A DNA stretch of 64,000 nucleotides from Sva-07 sp963698565. GTDB taxonomy: Bacteria; Actinomycetota; Acidimicrobiia; Acidimicrobiales; Ilumatobacteraceae. The notes beneath the pieces were generated by a model. It did no database searches and was not told where the DNA came from. It saw only the letters and a list, made by a program, of their open reading frames with translations. Position 1 is the first letter of the stretch. Every line of letters starts with the position of its first letter. The stretch spans positions 62,001 through 126,000 of the forward strand of contig CAVORH010000006.1 of the NCBI GenBank assembly GCA_963698565.1, given 5' to 3'. The position numbers and the translations under genes were made by a program. Of the stretch, positions 1 through 8,511 are shown piece after piece.

Positions 1-755
1 CGGTGCCGAGTGCGTTGGCCACCCAGATGCCACCGTCGCCGTCGGCGCTGATGCCATCGGGCGCGACGAACGGCTCGGCCAGCGACGCCCACACCCGCCG
101 GTTCGACAACGAGCCGTCGTCTGCGACGTCGAACGCAGTGAGTTCGAAGCCGAGCGTCTGTGCGACGATCAGCGTCGTCCCCCCATCGAGCGTGACCACA
201 CCGTTCGGGAACGCCAGGTCGTCGGCGGCGACCGACACCGCGCCGTCGGGATCGACCCGGGCGAGCACCGCTGTGTACGGACCACGGTCGTCGACGATCG
301 CAGCGAGCAGACCCTCGGCACCCATCTCGGCCATCACCGTGTCGAGATCGAAGCCGAAGTTGCCGACGTAGGCACGCCCGAGTCGATCGACGAGCATGTC
401 GTTGCAGTGGAACGTCGCCAGGTCGTTCAGATCGGCATGGACGACCACGGTGCCGTCGTGCTCTCGTCGCATCACCGACCGGGACAGCATCGCGACGTAC
501 AACAGCCGGCCGTCCGGAAGCCATCCGAGACCCGATGGGCGTTCGTCCGGGCCGACCGACACCTCGACGCGCACGTCACCGTCGAGACCGACGCTGCAGA
601 TCTCGTGCGCGTAGAAGTCGCTGAACCAGAAGCGATCGTCGTGCCAGCGCGGTCCTTCGCAGAAGTAGCGGCCGTCGACCAGTGTCGTCGTGTCCCGGCG
701 CGGCGCTGTCGTTGCCTGCCATGTCGTTGCCTGCCATGTCGTTGGTGGTGTCCAT
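1..755 (-). CDS. SMP-30/gluconolactonase-like protein, 3' end off window, apparent frameshift near its start
   Basis: The minus strand reads as a calcium-dependent lactonase beta-propeller of the SMP-30/gluconolaconase/LRE family. Visible motifs are LVDGRYFCEGPRWHDDRFWF, FSDFYAH, PSGLGWLPDGRLLYVA, HCNDMLVDRLGRAYVGNFGF and PDGISADGDGGIWVANALG. Members hydrolyse lactones or related esters; the substrate cannot be told here. The C-terminus lies beyond base 1. The domain frame has no ATG, GTG or TTG between the upstream stop and LVDGRY (about base 690). A good start (GAGAGGGG then ATG at 755-753) lies one frame away and encodes a duplicated MAGND peptide. Joining the two needs a +1 shift at about 685-710. 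An ACG or CTG start close to the domain is the alternative. Confidence 0.75.
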
Positions 756-818
756 CGCGATCCCCTCTCGCTCGGCCCTCAGTGTGTCATCTGCTCCCAG
801 CGCTCCTCGGATCGACCA

Positions 819-857
819 GTTCACGCGCCGTTCACAACGGGGCAACGACTCGGCAAT
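819..857. promoter_or_regulatory. Candidate GlnR operator upstream of GSII
   Basis: Four hexamers lie exactly 11 bp apart: GTTCAC at 819 and 830, GGCAAC at 841 and GGCAAT at 852. GlnR sites in Streptomyces and mycobacteria are tandem half-sites of the gTnAC / GaAAc type with the same 11-bp period. The array lies about 100 bp before the GSII start, and glnR itself is 2.5 kb downstream. The spacing is seen directly; binding by GlnR is inferred. The rest of 756-951 shows no other gene. Confidence 0.45.
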
Positions 858-951
858 CGACCGCTGCGACGATGCCGCTCGCATCGGGCGACCCCGTAGG
901 TTGGATCGCCTGGAACCCAACAACCCATCGTGGACGAATTGAGGACAACTA

Positions 952-1956
952 GTGGTTTACAAGGCTGAGTACATCTGGATCGACGGCACGGAGCCGACAG
1001 CGAAGCTCCGTTCGAAGACCAAGATCCTGGAGGACGGTGCCGAACTCCCGATCTGGGGCTTCGACGGCTCCAGCACCAACCAGGCGACCGGCGACAAGAG
1101 CGACTGCGTGCTGAAGCCGGTCGCGAGCTACCCCGATCCGATCCGTGGTGGCGACGACGTGCTCGTGATGTGCGAGGTGATGCTCGTCGACGGCAAGCCG
1201 CACCCCACCAACACCCGCGCTGCTGCCGCTCGCACTGCGAAGAAGTACAAGAAGCACGAGCCGATGTTCGGCATCGAGCAGGAGTTCACGCTCATGAAGA
1301 ACGGGCGTCCCTACGGCTTCCCGCCGGCGGGCTACCCCGAGCCGCAGGGCGGCTACTACTGCGGCGTGGGCGAGGACGAGATCCACGGCCGCCCGATGGT
1401 CGAAGACCATCTCGAGGCCTGCCTCGCCGCGGGCCTGTCGATCTCCGGCATCAACGCCGAGGTCATGCCCGGACAGTGGGAGTTCCAGGTGGGCCCCCTC
1501 GGTCTGCTCGAGGTGGCCGACCAGCTGTGGGTCGCTCGCTGGTTGCTCTACCGGATCGGTGAGGACTACGGCATCGCCGCCACCCTCGACGCCAAGCCGG
1601 CCAAGGGCGACTGGAACGGCGCCGGCGCCCACACGAACTTCTCCACGAAGGAGATGCGTGAGGACGGTGGCTACAAGTACATCGAGGCCGGCTGCAAGGC
1701 GCTCGGCGAGAAGGCAGCACTGCACATCGCCAACTACGGCACGGGCATCGAGGACCGCCTGACCGGCGCCCACGAGACCCAGCGCCACGACCAGTTCAGC
1801 TACGGCGTGTCCGACCGCGGTGCCTCGATCCGCATCCCGTGGCAGGTCGCCCAGGACAAGAAGGGCTACCTCGAGGACCGCCGCCCGAACGCCAACATCG
1901 ATCCGTACACCGTGGCACGCCTGATGGTGGAGACGGTCTGCGGCGCCATGAAGTGA
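952..1956 (+). CDS. glnII: Glutamine synthetase type II (eukaryotic-type GSII)
   Basis: ATP-dependent amidation of glutamate with ammonium to give glutamine in the cytoplasm. The 334-residue length fits GSII and is far shorter than GSI. Motifs in order: GFDGSSTNQA near residue 36, MFGIEQEFTL near 105, MPGQWEFQVGP near 170, NGAGAHTNFSTKEMR near 220 and DRGASIRIPW near 285. The GTG start at 952 follows a TTGAGGACA ribosome binding site. It is followed by a terminator hairpin and then by a GSI gene and glnR, so it probably belongs to the GlnR regulon. GSII enzymes are not regulated by adenylylation, so transcriptional control is likely the main switch. Confidence 0.95.
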   Translation: MVYKAEYIWIDGTEPTAKLRSKTKILEDGAELPIWGFDGSSTNQATGDKSDCVLKPVASYPDPIRGGDDVLVMCEVMLVDGKPHPTNTRAAAARTAKKYKKHEPMFGIEQEFTLMKNGRPYGFPPAGYPEPQGGYYCGVGEDEIHGRPMVEDHLEACLAAGLSISGINAEVMPGQWEFQVGPLGLLEVADQLWVARWLLYRIGEDYGIAATLDAKPAKGDWNGAGAHTNFSTKEMREDGGYKYIEAGCKALGEKAALHIANYGTGIEDRLTGAHETQRHDQFSYGVSDRGASIRIPWQVAQDKKGYLEDRRPNANIDPYTVARLMVETVCGAMK

Positions 1957-1999
1957 GCCGCTCAGCGTTCGTGCGCTGACCACTCGTACACCGACCAAC

Positions 2000-2033
2000 C
2001 GACAGGGCGGGGGCTCCGGCTCCCGCCCTGTCG
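2000..2033 (+). terminator. Intrinsic terminator-like hairpin after GSII
   Basis: Perfect 12-bp arms (CGACAGGGCGGG and its complement) enclose a 10-base loop and are followed by CTTTCCC. It sits between the GSII stop and the next glutamine synthetase, so the two genes are probably separate transcription units or have attenuated read-through. Confidence 0.7.
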
Positions 2034-2065
2034 CTTTCCCGCCCGAACTCCGACAGAATCGAGGA

Positions 2066-3412
2066 ATGACCGACATGCTGGACCAACAGCGCGACTACGT
2101 CCTGCGCAGCGTCGAAGAGCGCGGGGTCCGGCTCGTACGGCTGTGGTTCACCGATGTGCTCGGCAACCTCAAGAGCCTGGCGATCTCACCGGCCGAGCTG
2201 GAGAACGCGCTCGAGGACGGCATGACCTTCGACGGCTCGTCGATCGACGGGTTCTCGCGCGTGCAGGAAGCCGACGTGCTCGCGATGCCCGACCCCGACA
2301 CGTTCGAACTGCTCCCCTGGGGTGATCCGAAAGTTCCCGAGGCCCGCATCTTCTGCGACATCCACCATCTCGACGGCACCCCGTTCGAGGGCGACCCCCG
2401 CCAGGTGCTGCGACGCCACGTCAAGGAGGCCCACGAGGCCGGGCTGACGTTCTACGTCGCCCCCGACGTCGAGTTCTTCTACTTCGAACCGCTCGTACCC
2501 GGCCAGCCGCCGGTGCCGATCGACCAGGGCGGCTACTTCGATCTCACGACCAGCGATGTCACCGGTGAGCTGCGCAAGCAGACGATCCGCACGCTCGAGG
2601 CGCTCGGGATCCCGGTCGAGTACAGCTTCCACGAGGATGCGCCGGGTCAGCAGGAGATCGACCTGCGCCACACCGACGCGCTGACGATGGCCGACAGCAT
2701 GATGACGTTCCGGCTCGCCGTGCGTGAGGTCGCGTCGCACAACGACGTCCACGCCACGTTCATGCCCAAGCCGCTCGAGGGTGTCCAGGGCTCCGGCATG
2801 CACGTCCACCTCTCGCTCTTCCGCGGCGACGACAACGCGTTCTACGACGCCGCCGACGCGTACCACCTGTCGTCGACGGCCAAGTCGTTCATGGCCGGCA
2901 TGCTGCACCACGCTGCCGAGATCACCGCGGTCACCAACCAGACCGTCAACAGCTACAAGCGGTTGGTGCCCGGCTTCGAGGCTCCTGTTCACATCAGCTG
3001 GGCCCGCAACAATCGCAGCGGTCTGATCCGGGTGCCGATCCCGAAGAAGGGCAACCCGACGGCCACCCGGATCGAGTACCGCTCGGCCGACCCGGCGTGC
3101 AATCCGTATCTCGCATTCAGCCTGATGCTCGCCGCCGGGATGCGTGGCGTACGCGAGGGGTACGAACTCCCCGACGAGGCCGACGCCAACCTCTTCGAGA
3201 TCGGCGACGACGTCCTCGCCAAGCTCGGCATCCAGCAGCTGCCACAGTCGTTGAACGACGCGCTGGTGGCCATGGAGAACTCGACCCTCGTGCGCGAGGC
3301 CCTCGGCGAGCACATCTTCGAGTGGTTCCTCCGCAACAAGCGCAGCGAATGGCGTGCGTACAAGACGCAGGTCACCGCGTTCGAACGCGACCGCTATCTC
3401 GGGGTGCTCTGA
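2066..3412 (+). CDS. Glutamine synthetase type I family protein, GlnA2-like
   Basis: 448-residue GSI-family ligase. Motifs are VRLWFTDVLGNLKS near the N-terminus, MTFDGSSIDGFSRVQEAD near 50, GSGMHVHLSL near 250, NSYKRLVPGFEAPVHISWAR near 310 and RIEYRSADPACNPY near 345. The sequence resembles actinobacterial GlnA2 (about 446 residues) and shows no recognisable C-terminal adenylylation loop of the GSI-beta type. Mycobacterial GlnA2 is dispensable for glutamine synthesis, and Streptomyces relatives ligate glutamate to polyamines, so the substrate is uncertain. GAGGA abuts the ATG at 2066; the in-frame ATG at 2075 has better spacing and may be the true start. The stop is 7 bases before glnR, suggesting co-transcription. 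Confidence 0.9.
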   Translation: MTDMLDQQRDYVLRSVEERGVRLVRLWFTDVLGNLKSLAISPAELENALEDGMTFDGSSIDGFSRVQEADVLAMPDPDTFELLPWGDPKVPEARIFCDIHHLDGTPFEGDPRQVLRRHVKEAHEAGLTFYVAPDVEFFYFEPLVPGQPPVPIDQGGYFDLTTSDVTGELRKQTIRTLEALGIPVEYSFHEDAPGQQEIDLRHTDALTMADSMMTFRLAVREVASHNDVHATFMPKPLEGVQGSGMHVHLSLFRGDDNAFYDAADAYHLSSTAKSFMAGMLHHAAEITAVTNQTVNSYKRLVPGFEAPVHISWARNNRSGLIRVPIPKKGNPTATRIEYRSADPACNPYLAFSLMLAAGMRGVREGYELPDEADANLFEIGDDVLAKLGIQQLPQSLNDALVAMENSTLVREALGEHIFEWFLRNKRSEWRAYKTQVTAFERDRYLGVL

Positions 3413-3419
3413 GATCGAC

Positions 3420-4106
3420 ATGTCCGAGTCGATGATCGCCGTCGTACCGAACCCGGCGTCTCCCGAACTCGCGCGCACGCTCGATTTGGCTGGCTACGCG
3501 TGGAAGGCCGTGTCGGCTGCCGACCCCGCTGCGGAACACGAACCTGCCGGTGGATGGGCAGGGGCGATCGTCGACATCAGCACCGACGCCGACAGCGGCT
3601 GGGCGTTCCTCCGGAACATCCGCAAGCAGGGCGATCGTGCGATCCCGGTGATGCTCCTGGTCGGTGGCGCACAACTCACGGATCTCGAACACCGCGACGA
3701 GCTCTTCAGCGACTTCTGCCTGACGCCGTTCCACCCCGCCGAGCTCGAGGCACGCCTGCGTCACCTGTTGGCCACCGACATCGACCTCCACCGTGCCGAT
3801 CTCGTCGAGTACGGCGAGCTGACGTTGAACCTCGAGACGTACCAGGCGGCGATCGCCGGTCGCCCGCTCGACATGACCTACATGGAGTACGAACTCCTGA
3901 AGTTCCTCGCGCAGAATCCCGGCAAGGTGTTCACCCGCGAGATGTTGCTGAGCCGTGTCTGGGGCTACGAGTACTACGGCGGAGCCCGGACGGTCGACGT
4001 GCACGTCCGACGGCTGCGCGCCAAGCTCGGCGAGGAGTACGCCAACCTGATCCAGACCGTGCGCTCGGTCGGCTACCGCTTCGGACAGTCCCGCTGGGAC
4101 ACCTGA
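3420..4106 (+). CDS. glnR: Nitrogen response regulator GlnR (OmpR-type)
   Basis: 228-residue regulator with an N-terminal receiver-like domain (about 1-115) and a C-terminal winged helix (about 130-228). The effector domain carries MTYMEYELLKFLAQNPGKVF and ARTVDVHVRRLRAKLG, very close to known GlnR. The receiver keeps the phosphorylatable-type Asp (AIVDIS, about residue 49). It lacks the acidic pocket (VVPN in place of the usual Asp pair) and the conserved Lys (LTPF in place of KPF), as expected for GlnR, an orphan regulator without a kinase. GlnR activates glutamine synthetase, ammonium uptake and nitrogen assimilation genes when nitrogen is short. Its place directly behind two glutamine synthetases fits that role. 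The ATG at 3420 was chosen over an upstream in-frame codon inside the preceding gene. Confidence 0.9.
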   Translation: MSESMIAVVPNPASPELARTLDLAGYAWKAVSAADPAAEHEPAGGWAGAIVDISTDADSGWAFLRNIRKQGDRAIPVMLLVGGAQLTDLEHRDELFSDFCLTPFHPAELEARLRHLLATDIDLHRADLVEYGELTLNLETYQAAIAGRPLDMTYMEYELLKFLAQNPGKVFTREMLLSRVWGYEYYGGARTVDVHVRRLRAKLGEEYANLIQTVRSVGYRFGQSRWDT

Positions 4107-4112
4107 GCCGTC

Positions 4113-4856
4113 TCAGCGGTCGAGGAATGCCCGGGCGGTGTCGGCCACGACGAACGCGAACGACTTGGTGCCGTCGGTCGTCGGGTGGACCCCGTCGCCG
4201 GTGAGGACCCCGTCGATGGTGGCGAACGCCGACCATGGGGCCACGACGCCGTCGCCGCGTCGTTCGACACGATCACGGATGATCGAGTTGACGAGTTCCT
4301 GCTGTTCGGGCCGGTCGCGGAAGTAGGTGTCGACCCACACGAGCGGGGCCTCGTCGGGAACGTTGTCGAGCACTTCGTTCACCGCTGCGGCAATCTCGTC
4401 GGGGCCGGCGTATTGGCCGACGTCGTTGGTCCCGAGCGCGACGACCCACAGCTCGTTCGAGTGGTCGTCGTCACCGCCACCCGACAAGAACTCGGCCACC
4501 GACGCGCCACCCGGGTTCCGTCCCGACGACACGACCATGCGCTTGCCGTTCTCCGCTTCGATCAGCACGGTGGTGAACCCGAGTGCGGCGAACTGCTCCT
4601 GCAACGCCGGGGTCGAGCCCTTGGTGATCGAGTCGCCGATCATCACGACCGAGTCGACGCTGTCCGCGTCGGCAGCCACGCGCCCGTCGGCTCCGAGCTG
4701 GCCCGGGTTGCCCTCGAAGCCCAGCGGTGCGCCGAGACCGATCGTCGTCAGGGACTCTGACCCGCCGGATGCAGCCGTCGCACAGCCGGCCAGGGCGACC
4801 ACACCCACGGCGACGACGATGCCCCGGCAGGCAACGGACAACGGCGCGAGCTTCAC
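4113..4856 (-). CDS. SGNH/GDSL hydrolase family lipoprotein
   Basis: 247-residue exported esterase-type protein. The N-terminal signal ends in the lipobox LAGC at about residues 22-25, so it should be lipid-anchored outside the membrane. SGNH blocks are visible: block I MIGDSITKG near 72, block III ALGTNDVG near 140 and block V DGVHPT near 222, supplying Ser, Asn and the Asp-His pair. The substrate is unknown; family members deacylate lipids, glycans or peptidoglycan acetyl groups. It converges on glnR with a 6-base gap and is transcribed away from the deaminase gene. Confidence 0.85.
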   Translation of the reverse strand: MKLAPLSVACRGIVVAVGVVALAGCATAASGGSESLTTIGLGAPLGFEGNPGQLGADGRVAADADSVDSVVMIGDSITKGSTPALQEQFAALGFTTVLIEAENGKRMVVSSGRNPGGASVAEFLSGGGDDDHSNELWVVALGTNDVGQYAGPDEIAAAVNEVLDNVPDEAPLVWVDTYFRDRPEQQELVNSIIRDRVERRGDGVVAPWSAFATIDGVLTGDGVHPTTDGTKSFAFVVADTARAFLDR

Positions 4857-4923
4857 GCCCGCAAGTCTGGTCAGTGCAGGGCCGCTGGCGGTGTCACCCC
4901 GCCGACCGCACGCGTGTCAGGCG

Positions 4924-6300
4924 TCACGTCGCAGCGAGCCGCTGCATCGACCGGGCGAGCCGCGCGTGGCTGGCGAGCATCTCGTCGACGTGCGGCGAGA
5001 CGAGGACACCGTCGCGGACCACGGGCGCGCCGTTGACCACGGTGTGTCGTGCGGACACCGGCCCGCACCGCAGCCACGCCTCGATCGGGTCGGCGAGCGC
5101 GCCGGCGAAACTCGGGCCGGTCAATGGCCACACGGCGATGTCGCCGACCGCCCCGACGGTCAGCTGGCCGATCTCGCCGATCCGTCCGAGACAACCCGCG
5201 CCACCGATCGTGGCCATCTCCAGCGCCATCCGCGCCGTGCCCGCGGCCGCACCGTCACGGAGCTTCGCCAGCAGCATCGCCTGGCGGGCCTCCATCCACA
5301 GCGACGCCGAATCGGCGGACGAGGAGCCGTCGACGCCCAGGCCGACATGGACACCGGCAGTGCGCAACGCAACGACAGGTGCGATGCCCGACGACAGGAT
5401 CAGATTGCTCGACGGGCAGTGAGCCGCCCCGACACCGGCCGCACCGAGACGGCGGATCTCGTCGTCGTTCGGCATCACGCAGTGCGCCACCCACGTCCGA
5501 TCGGTGCACCACCCTGTGCGTTCGAGGTACTCCATCGGCCGACAACCGAACGTGGCGAGGCTGAACTCGTCGTCCTCGGCGTTCTCGGCGAAGTGCGTGT
5601 GCAGCCGGACGTCGAGCCGCTCGGCGAGTTCGGCCGTGCGCACCATCAGTTGCTCGGTGACGCTGAACGGTGAACACGGAGCCAACGCCACCCGGGTCAT
5701 CGCGCCGTGCGCACGGTCGTGGTGACGCTCCACGGCCTCGGCACTGGCCGCGAGGATCGAGTCGTCGTCGCTCACCACGTCGTCGGGTGGGAGGCCACCG
5801 TCCTTCACCGACAGCGACATCGATCCGCGGGTGGGATGGAACCGCATGCCGAGGTCGCGCGCAGCGTCGATCTCGGCCGACAGCAGGTCGCCCGCCCCCA
5901 CCGGGTGGAGGTACAGGTGGTCCGACGAAGTGGTGCAGCCGGCGAGCGCGAGTTCCGCGAGCCCGACCCACGCCGACACGTAGGCGGCCTCGGTGTCGAG
6001 CGACCGCCACAACGGGTACAACGACTGCAACCAACCGAACAGGGGTTTGTCGGTCATCGGGGGGAACGCCCGGGTGAGGTTCTGGTACAGGTGGTGGTGG
6101 GCGTTGACCAGGCCCGGTGTGACGAGGCAGTCGGTGGCGTCCAACACGGTGGCAGCCGGCGGCGCAACGCCGGTACCGACACCGCTGACGAGGCCGTCGG
6201 TGACCGCCACCCAGCCACCGTCGAGTTCGCGTCGCTGGTCGTCGACGGTGGCGACGCAGCGAGCGTTGACGACGACGAGATCGGCGCGTCGATCGGTCAT
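4924..6300 (-). CDS. 8-oxoguanine deaminase-like amidohydrolase
   Basis: 458-residue metal-dependent amidohydrolase of the cytosine deaminase/ATZ-TRZ branch. Visible motifs: NAHHHLYQNLTRAFPPM (metal His pair, near 68), GCTTSSDHLYLHP, RGSMSLSVKDGGLPPDDVV, LAPCSPFSV, HTHFAEN, VAHCVMPND and GLGVDGSSSADS (catalytic and metal Asp). The RGSMSLS..DGGLPPD and LAPCSPFS signatures are typical of 8-oxoguanine deaminases, which convert oxidised guanine to urate. Related hydroxyatrazine or guanine deaminases are the alternative. The start at 6300 follows a GAGGG-like site and lies 10 bases after the decarboxylase stop, so the two are co-transcribed. Confidence 0.82.
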   Translation of the reverse strand: MTDRRADLVVVNARCVATVDDQRRELDGGWVAVTDGLVSGVGTGVAPPAATVLDATDCLVTPGLVNAHHHLYQNLTRAFPPMTDKPLFGWLQSLYPLWRSLDTEAAYVSAWVGLAELALAGCTTSSDHLYLHPVGAGDLLSAEIDAARDLGMRFHPTRGSMSLSVKDGGLPPDDVVSDDDSILAASAEAVERHHDRAHGAMTRVALAPCSPFSVTEQLMVRTAELAERLDVRLHTHFAENAEDDEFSLATFGCRPMEYLERTGWCTDRTWVAHCVMPNDDEIRRLGAAGVGAAHCPSSNLILSSGIAPVVALRTAGVHVGLGVDGSSSADSASLWMEARQAMLLAKLRDGAAAGTARMALEMATIGGAGCLGRIGEIGQLTVGAVGDIAVWPLTGPSFAGALADPIEAWLRCGPVSARHTVVNGAPVVRDGVLVSPHVDEMLASHARLARSMQRLAAT

Positions 6301-6310
6301 CTCGTTTCCC

Positions 6311-7696
6311 TCATGTGGTCTCGGTTCCGAGTGAGTCGATGATCGAGGAGATGTCCTCGATCGTGGTGCGGGGATTGACGATGCAGAACCGCAGGACGGT
6401 CTCACCCTGCCAGCTGGTCGGCACGACGAAGGCACGTCCGTCGGCGAGTTCCCGGTCGCTCCAGGCCTGGTAGTCGCCCGCTGTCCACCCGACTCGCCGG
6501 AACAGCACGATCGACAGCTCCGGCTCCAGGAGCAGCTCGGTGAAGGCGGTCTCGTCGACCAGTCGCGCCGCTTCTCCCGCCACACGCAACGTGGTCTCGA
6601 CCGCGCTGACGTAGGCGTCGGTGCCGTGGGTCGCCAGGCTGAACCACAACGGGAGCCCGCGGGCGCGGCGCGAGAGGTGATGGGCGTAGTCGCTGGCGTT
6701 CCACGGCTCGTCGACGGCGTCGGCGGCGTGCAGGACGTCGAGGTACTCGGCGTGCTGGGTGTGCGCCGCTCGGGCGACGTTCGGGTCGCGGTACAGCAAC
6801 GCGCACGAGTCGAACGGCGCGAACAGCCACTTGTGCGGATCGACGATGAAGCTGTCGGCCCGTTCGATGCCGTCGAAGCGATCGCGGACGCTCGGTGCCG
6901 CGAGCGCGGCCCCGCCGTAGGCGCCGTCGACGTGGAACCAGGTGTCCAACGAGGCTGCAGCGTCGGCTGCGCCCACGAGATCGTCGACCACGCCGACGTT
7001 GGTCGTGCCGGCCGTGGCGACGACCGCAAACACACGGTGGCGATCGGCGCCGAGTGATTCGATCGTCGAACGCAGCGCGTCGGCCCGCATCTCACCGCGC
7101 GCTCCGGCGGGGACGAGCACGACGTCGGCATCCATGACCCGAGCAGCCTGGGCAACCGACGAGTGCGCTCCTGACGACGCCACGATCACGCCACGCATCG
7201 CGTCGAACCTCCCCTCGGCCCGGCTCCGCCAACGCCATCGAGCCGCCACCAGCGCGCTGAGATTGCCGGCGGTTCCCCCGGAGACGAACACGCCGCCGGC
7301 CTCCGCGGGCAATCCGGCCAGATCGGCGATCCAGCGCAGCGCCTCGTTCTCGGCGAAGATCGCCCCCGCTCCCTCCAACCACGAGCCGGCGTAGACACTC
7401 GAGGCCCCGACGACGAGATCGAACAGGATCGAGGCCTCGGTCGGCGCAGCGGGAACGAACGAGAGGAACTTCGGGTGGTCCACCGAGATGCAGGCGGGAG
7501 CAAGGACGTCCTCGAAGATCCGCAGCGCCTCGAGACCACCCAGGCCGGCCGACGTGATGGTCGGGCCGGCCGCCTCGCGAAGGTCCTCGACGGGGAGCGA
7601 GTGATCGAGCGGTGGCGGATCCATCCGCATGCGCTCGACGGCGTAGCGGACGACGGCCTCGGTGAGCACCTCGGTCGATCGGTCGTGGAGATGCAT
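6311..7696 (-). CDS. PLP-dependent decarboxylase (aromatic amino acid/glutamate family)
   Basis: 461-residue group II amino acid decarboxylase. It has the substrate/cofactor motif SGGTAGNLSALVAAR near 135, ATAGTTNVGVVDD near 215, FHVDGAYGG near 240 and the Schiff-base Lys in SFIVDPHKWLFAPFD near 275. The family includes aromatic-L-amino-acid, diaminobutyrate and glutamate decarboxylases; the sequence alone does not settle the substrate. Gene order (decarboxylase then 8-oxoguanine deaminase) with a 10-base gap suggests one operon. Confidence 0.85.
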   Translation of the reverse strand: MHLHDRSTEVLTEAVVRYAVERMRMDPPPLDHSLPVEDLREAAGPTITSAGLGGLEALRIFEDVLAPACISVDHPKFLSFVPAAPTEASILFDLVVGASSVYAGSWLEGAGAIFAENEALRWIADLAGLPAEAGGVFVSGGTAGNLSALVAARWRWRSRAEGRFDAMRGVIVASSGAHSSVAQAARVMDADVVLVPAGARGEMRADALRSTIESLGADRHRVFAVVATAGTTNVGVVDDLVGAADAAASLDTWFHVDGAYGGAALAAPSVRDRFDGIERADSFIVDPHKWLFAPFDSCALLYRDPNVARAAHTQHAEYLDVLHAADAVDEPWNASDYAHHLSRRARGLPLWFSLATHGTDAYVSAVETTLRVAGEAARLVDETAFTELLLEPELSIVLFRRVGWTAGDYQAWSDRELADGRAFVVPTSWQGETVLRFCIVNPRTTIEDISSIIDSLGTETT

Positions 7697-7724
7697 CGCG
7701 CCAGTGTGCCAGACCCCGGCGAGC

Positions 7725-7755
7725 GTTACCTCTGGGGTCAGACCCCGGACGTGAC
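7725..7755. repeat. Dispersed palindrome, copy 1 (imperfect)
   Basis: 31 bases centred on 7740. The left arm is GTTACCTCTGGGGTC and the right arm is its complement apart from three positions. The invariant core is GGGGTC-A-GACCCC. It sits between the small membrane gene and the decarboxylase and belongs with the copies at 16131, 50717 and 51417. Confidence 0.75.
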
Positions 7756-7766
7756 GGTTGTCGACC

Positions 7767-7922
7767 TCAGTCGGGCAGGTCGAGGAGTTCGCTGTCCGCG
7801 AACTTCGACCGGGCGTTGCGGTAGTAGACCTCGCCGATGATCGCGGAGGCGACGGCGCCGCTCATGATCACCACGACGGGAATCAGCAGCAACACGATGA
7901 CGATGGCGATGGCGCCGGGCAT
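7767..7922 (-). CDS. Small single-pass membrane protein
   Basis: 51-codon reading frame starting ATG at 7922. About the first 30 residues form one strongly hydrophobic helix (AIAIVIVLLLIPVVVIMSG and onward). A short polar tail follows, with EVYYRNARSKF and an acidic end. It lies 4 bases after the tag stop on the same strand, so it is probably the last gene of the ridA-tag unit. The function is unknown. Coding is supported by position, codon use and a sensible membrane topology, but not by any recognised family. Confidence 0.55.
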   Translation of the reverse strand: MPGAIAIVIVLLLIPVVVIMSGAVASAIIGEVYYRNARSKFADSELLDLPD

Positions 7923-7926
7923 GGCC

Positions 7927-8511
7927 TCAGGCTAGTGCTGCGCACTCGGCGTGACGAAAGCAGGTGACGAGATGGTCGTTGACCATGCCCGTGGCCTGCA
8001 TGAACGCGTAGCAGATCGTCGGGCCGACGAACCCGAACCCGCGACGCTTGAGGTCCTTGCTCATCGCACGCGAGCGTTCGGTCTCGGCCGGCACGGCGTC
8101 CATCGACGTCCACTGGTTGACGATCGTCGCGCCGTCGACGAACCCCCACAGGTACGTCGCCGGATCGTCGATCGTCAACCAGGCCCGAGCGTTGCGGATC
8201 GAGGCCTCGACCTTGGCGCGGTTGCGGACGATGCCCTCGTCCGCGAGGAGCCGGGCGACATCGTGGTGGTCGAACGAGGCCACCACCTGGGGATCGAAAC
8301 CGCGGTAGGCGGCACGATAGGTGTGCAGCTTGCGCAGGATCGTCGACCACGACAGTCCGGCCTGCGCCCCTTCGAGGATCAGGAACTCGAACAGCACGTG
8401 CGGATCACGTTCGGGAACGCCCCACACACGATCGTGGTAGTCGAGGTACGCGTTGCCGATCTTCGGGCCTCCGGTGGACGCCCACGCACACCGTTCGGGC
8501 TGTTCGGTCAC
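7927..8511 (-). CDS. tag: DNA-3-methyladenine glycosylase I
   Basis: 194-residue helix-hairpin-helix DNA glycosylase that removes 3-methyladenine from alkylated DNA, the first step of base excision repair. The Tag family's structural zinc ligands can all be placed: Cys in ERCAWA near residue 8, His in YLDYHDRVWG near 26, and the His-x3-Cys pair in NDHLVTC near 185. FEFLILEGAQAGLSW is the characteristic family block. The GTG start at 8511 overlaps the ridA stop by 4 bases (GTGA), so the two are translationally coupled. Confidence 0.93.
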   Translation of the reverse strand: MTEQPERCAWASTGGPKIGNAYLDYHDRVWGVPERDPHVLFEFLILEGAQAGLSWSTILRKLHTYRAAYRGFDPQVVASFDHHDVARLLADEGIVRNRAKVEASIRNARAWLTIDDPATYLWGFVDGATIVNQWTSMDAVPAETERSRAMSKDLKRRGFGFVGPTICYAFMQATGMVNDHLVTCFRHAECAALA

